From: Pseudomonadota bacterium
Lineage (GTDB): Bacteria; Pseudomonadota; Alphaproteobacteria; Rhizobiales; Xanthobacteraceae
Length of the DNA: 8,115 nucleotides
Reading direction: 5' to 3'
NCBI GenBank assembly: GCA_021823875.1
Contig: JAKAMD010000154.1
Coordinates: forward strand, 1-8,115
The notes beneath the pieces were generated by a model. That model was not told where the DNA came from, did not search any database, and saw only the letters and a program-made list of their open reading frames with translations. Below, in pieces: positions 5,630 through 8,115 of this stretch (position 1 is its first letter; each line of letters opens with the position of its first letter). Position numbers and translations under genes: made by a program.

Positions 5630-6388
5630 ATGCAGACCAAAATCGCCGAAATCGCCGACGGCATCTACCGCCTCTCCACCTTCGTGCCGGACATTGCCGC
5701 GCCGGCCGGCTTCGCCTTCAACCAGTTCCTCGTCCTCGGCGACGAACCGCTGATGTTCCACACCGGGCTGCGCAAGATGTTTCCGCTCAACCGCGAGGCG
5801 CTGGCCCGCATCATCCCGCCGGAGAAGCTGCGCTGGATCGCCTTCGGCCACTACGAGGCCGACGAATGCGGCGCAATGAATGAATGGATGGCGGTGGCGC
5901 CGAACGCGCAGGTGGCGCACGGGCAGACCGGTTGCCTGGTGTCGCTCAACGACATGGCGGACCGCGCGCCGCGCGTGCTCGCCGATGGCGAGACGACCGA
6001 CCTCGGCGGCGGCAAGCGCGTGCGCTACATCGACACGCCACATACCCCGCACGGCTGGGACGCCGGCGTGATGTTCGAGGAATCGACGGGGACGCTGCTG
6101 TGTGGCGACCTGTTCACCCAGCTCGGTGACAACCCGGCGCTCATCCATGGTGGTGACGTGGTGGGGCCGGCGATCGCGGCGGAGGACCTGTTCAAGTACT
6201 CCGCGCTCAATCCCGGCATGGGCGCGACCATCCGCGGGCTCGCGCAGTACAAGCCGAAGACGCTGGCGCTCATGCACGGGCCGTCGTTTGCCGGCGACGG
6301 CGCGGCCGCGCTCCACGCCCTGGCCGCGGAATACGAGCGGCGCACGGCCGACCACCGCGCAATGCTCGCGCAGGCACAGGCGGCCTGA
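5630..6388 (+). CDS. Metallo-beta-lactamase-fold protein with flavodiiron-like (ODP-type) metal site
   Basis: This 252-residue cytoplasmic protein has the MBL fold with the ligand pattern of the di-iron domain in flavodiiron proteins rather than the hydrolase HxHxDH pattern. H74-x-E76-x-D78 lies in GHYEADECG, H141 in TPHGWD, D160 in CGDLF and H216 in MHGP. The spacing H74 to H141 (67) and H141 to D160 (19) equals my recollection of the flavodiiron reference enzyme (H79, H146, D165). Unlike those enzymes it has no flavodoxin or rubredoxin domain, and residue 79 is Glu where a His usually follows the Asp. Flavodiiron proteins reduce oxygen or nitric oxide; here oxygen binding or sensing, or a hydrolase role, are all possible. 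AGGGAGA (5617-5623) is 6 nt before the ATG. It is divergent from tetR and followed after 2 nt by the DUF1127 gene. Confidence 0.85.
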   Translation: MQTKIAEIADGIYRLSTFVPDIAAPAGFAFNQFLVLGDEPLMFHTGLRKMFPLNREALARIIPPEKLRWIAFGHYEADECGAMNEWMAVAPNAQVAHGQTGCLVSLNDMADRAPRVLADGETTDLGGGKRVRYIDTPHTPHGWDAGVMFEESTGTLLCGDLFTQLGDNPALIHGGDVVGPAIAAEDLFKYSALNPGMGATIRGLAQYKPKTLALMHGPSFAGDGAAALHALAAEYERRTADHRAMLAQAQAA

Positions 6389-6390
6389 TC

Positions 6391-6600
6391 ATGACGATGC
6401 TCCAGTGTAAAGCGCACGCCCTATGCGGCACGACATATGGCCAGGGACCCTGCCACCTGGTCGCCGCATCGGTACGCAGGCTTGCGCGCGCACAGCGCAC
6501 GCGCGCCGAGCTCAACGGCCTAACGGACGTCGAGCTCAAGGATATCGGCCTGTCGCGTTGCCAGATCGGCGCCGTCGCCAACGGGACGTTCTCGCGCTGA
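6391..6600 (+). CDS. Small DUF1127 protein
   Basis: The 69-residue protein contains a DUF1127 core at about 27-64 (VRRLARAQRTRAELNGLTDVELKDIGLSRCQIGAVANG), a small Arg-rich helical module very common in Alphaproteobacteria. Some family members have been tied to stress and metabolic regulation, including RNA-related roles. The N-terminal 25 residues are atypical and hold three cysteines (6, 12, 21), with a fourth at 57, next to a neighbour that is probably a metalloprotein. It starts 2 nt after the MBL stop (TGATCATG) without a strong ribosome binding site, so translational coupling is likely; an in-frame ATG two codons later is an alternative. Its last codons, Phe-Ser-Arg-stop, form one half of a perfect palindrome with the end of ettA, so part of its C-terminus may have been copied from ettA. 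Confidence 0.78.
   Translation: MTMLQCKAHALCGTTYGQGPCHLVAASVRRLARAQRTRAELNGLTDVELKDIGLSRCQIGAVANGTFSR

Positions 6601-8115
<1,515 letters not shown>

Noticed and set aside
5507..6355. N-terminal extension of the TetR frame up to 476 residues
   Set aside because: The extra part is antisense to the MBL-fold gene and runs through the operator region; the real TetR begins near the helix-turn-helix at 5506.
4918..6600. Classical transposon or insertion sequence
   Set aside because: There is no transposase, no terminal inverted repeats and no short target duplication; the flanking repeats are ettA sequence.

Overview
The window is GC-rich chromosomal DNA that most resembles an alphaproteobacterium of the Rhizobiales (Hyphomicrobiales), near the Bradyrhizobium/Xanthobacteraceae side. 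The grounds are a DUF1127 protein, an MltB-type transglycosylase with a C-terminal peptidoglycan-binding domain, small secreted glycine-zipper proteins, and an extragenic palindrome of the ATGGCCGGG-loop-CCCGGCCAT kind. This is an inference from protein style; no rRNA or tRNA is present to confirm it.

Left part (1-2550), cell envelope: two tandem paralogous secreted glycine-zipper proteins (185-502, 568-867, + strand) converge on a periplasmic lytic murein transglycosylase (926-2140, - strand), with a palindromic element between their ends. A small exported protein of unknown function (2311-2547, +) diverges from the transglycosylase. A hairpin-rich stretch without genes follows (2548-2785).

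Middle (2786-4645), all on the - strand: a UPF0114/YqhA-type inner-membrane protein (2786-3364), trans-aconitate 2-methyltransferase tam (3477-4244), and an unusually AT-rich orphan gene of unknown function (4283-4645) that looks foreign.

Right part (4647-8115): the 3' end of the ABC-F translation factor gene ettA occurs twice in direct orientation. The main copy (6601-8115, -) keeps its proper end at 6601 and runs off the window inside its first Walker A motif. A second, 5'-truncated copy (4647-4917, -) is a relic. Between them lie a TetR-type repressor (4925-5506, -), a divergent metallo-beta-lactamase-fold protein with flavodiiron-like metal ligands (5630-6388, +), and a DUF1127 protein (6391-6600, +) starting 2 nt after it. 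The 123-bp tetR/MBL intergenic region holds two related palindromic sites 45 bp apart that overlap a consensus -35 box, so the repressor probably controls itself and the MBL-DUF1127 pair.

The most interesting point is the architecture of this last part. The TetR/MBL/DUF1127 cassette is bracketed by direct copies of the ettA 3' end that include 145 bp of perfect identity. Recombination between them would excise a 1954-bp segment and leave an intact ettA with the relic's C-terminus, directly followed by the orphan gene. This is formally like islands that insert into a gene's 3' end and supply a replacement. The main ettA copy also ends in a perfect 26-bp palindrome centred on the abutting stop codons of ettA and the DUF1127 gene.
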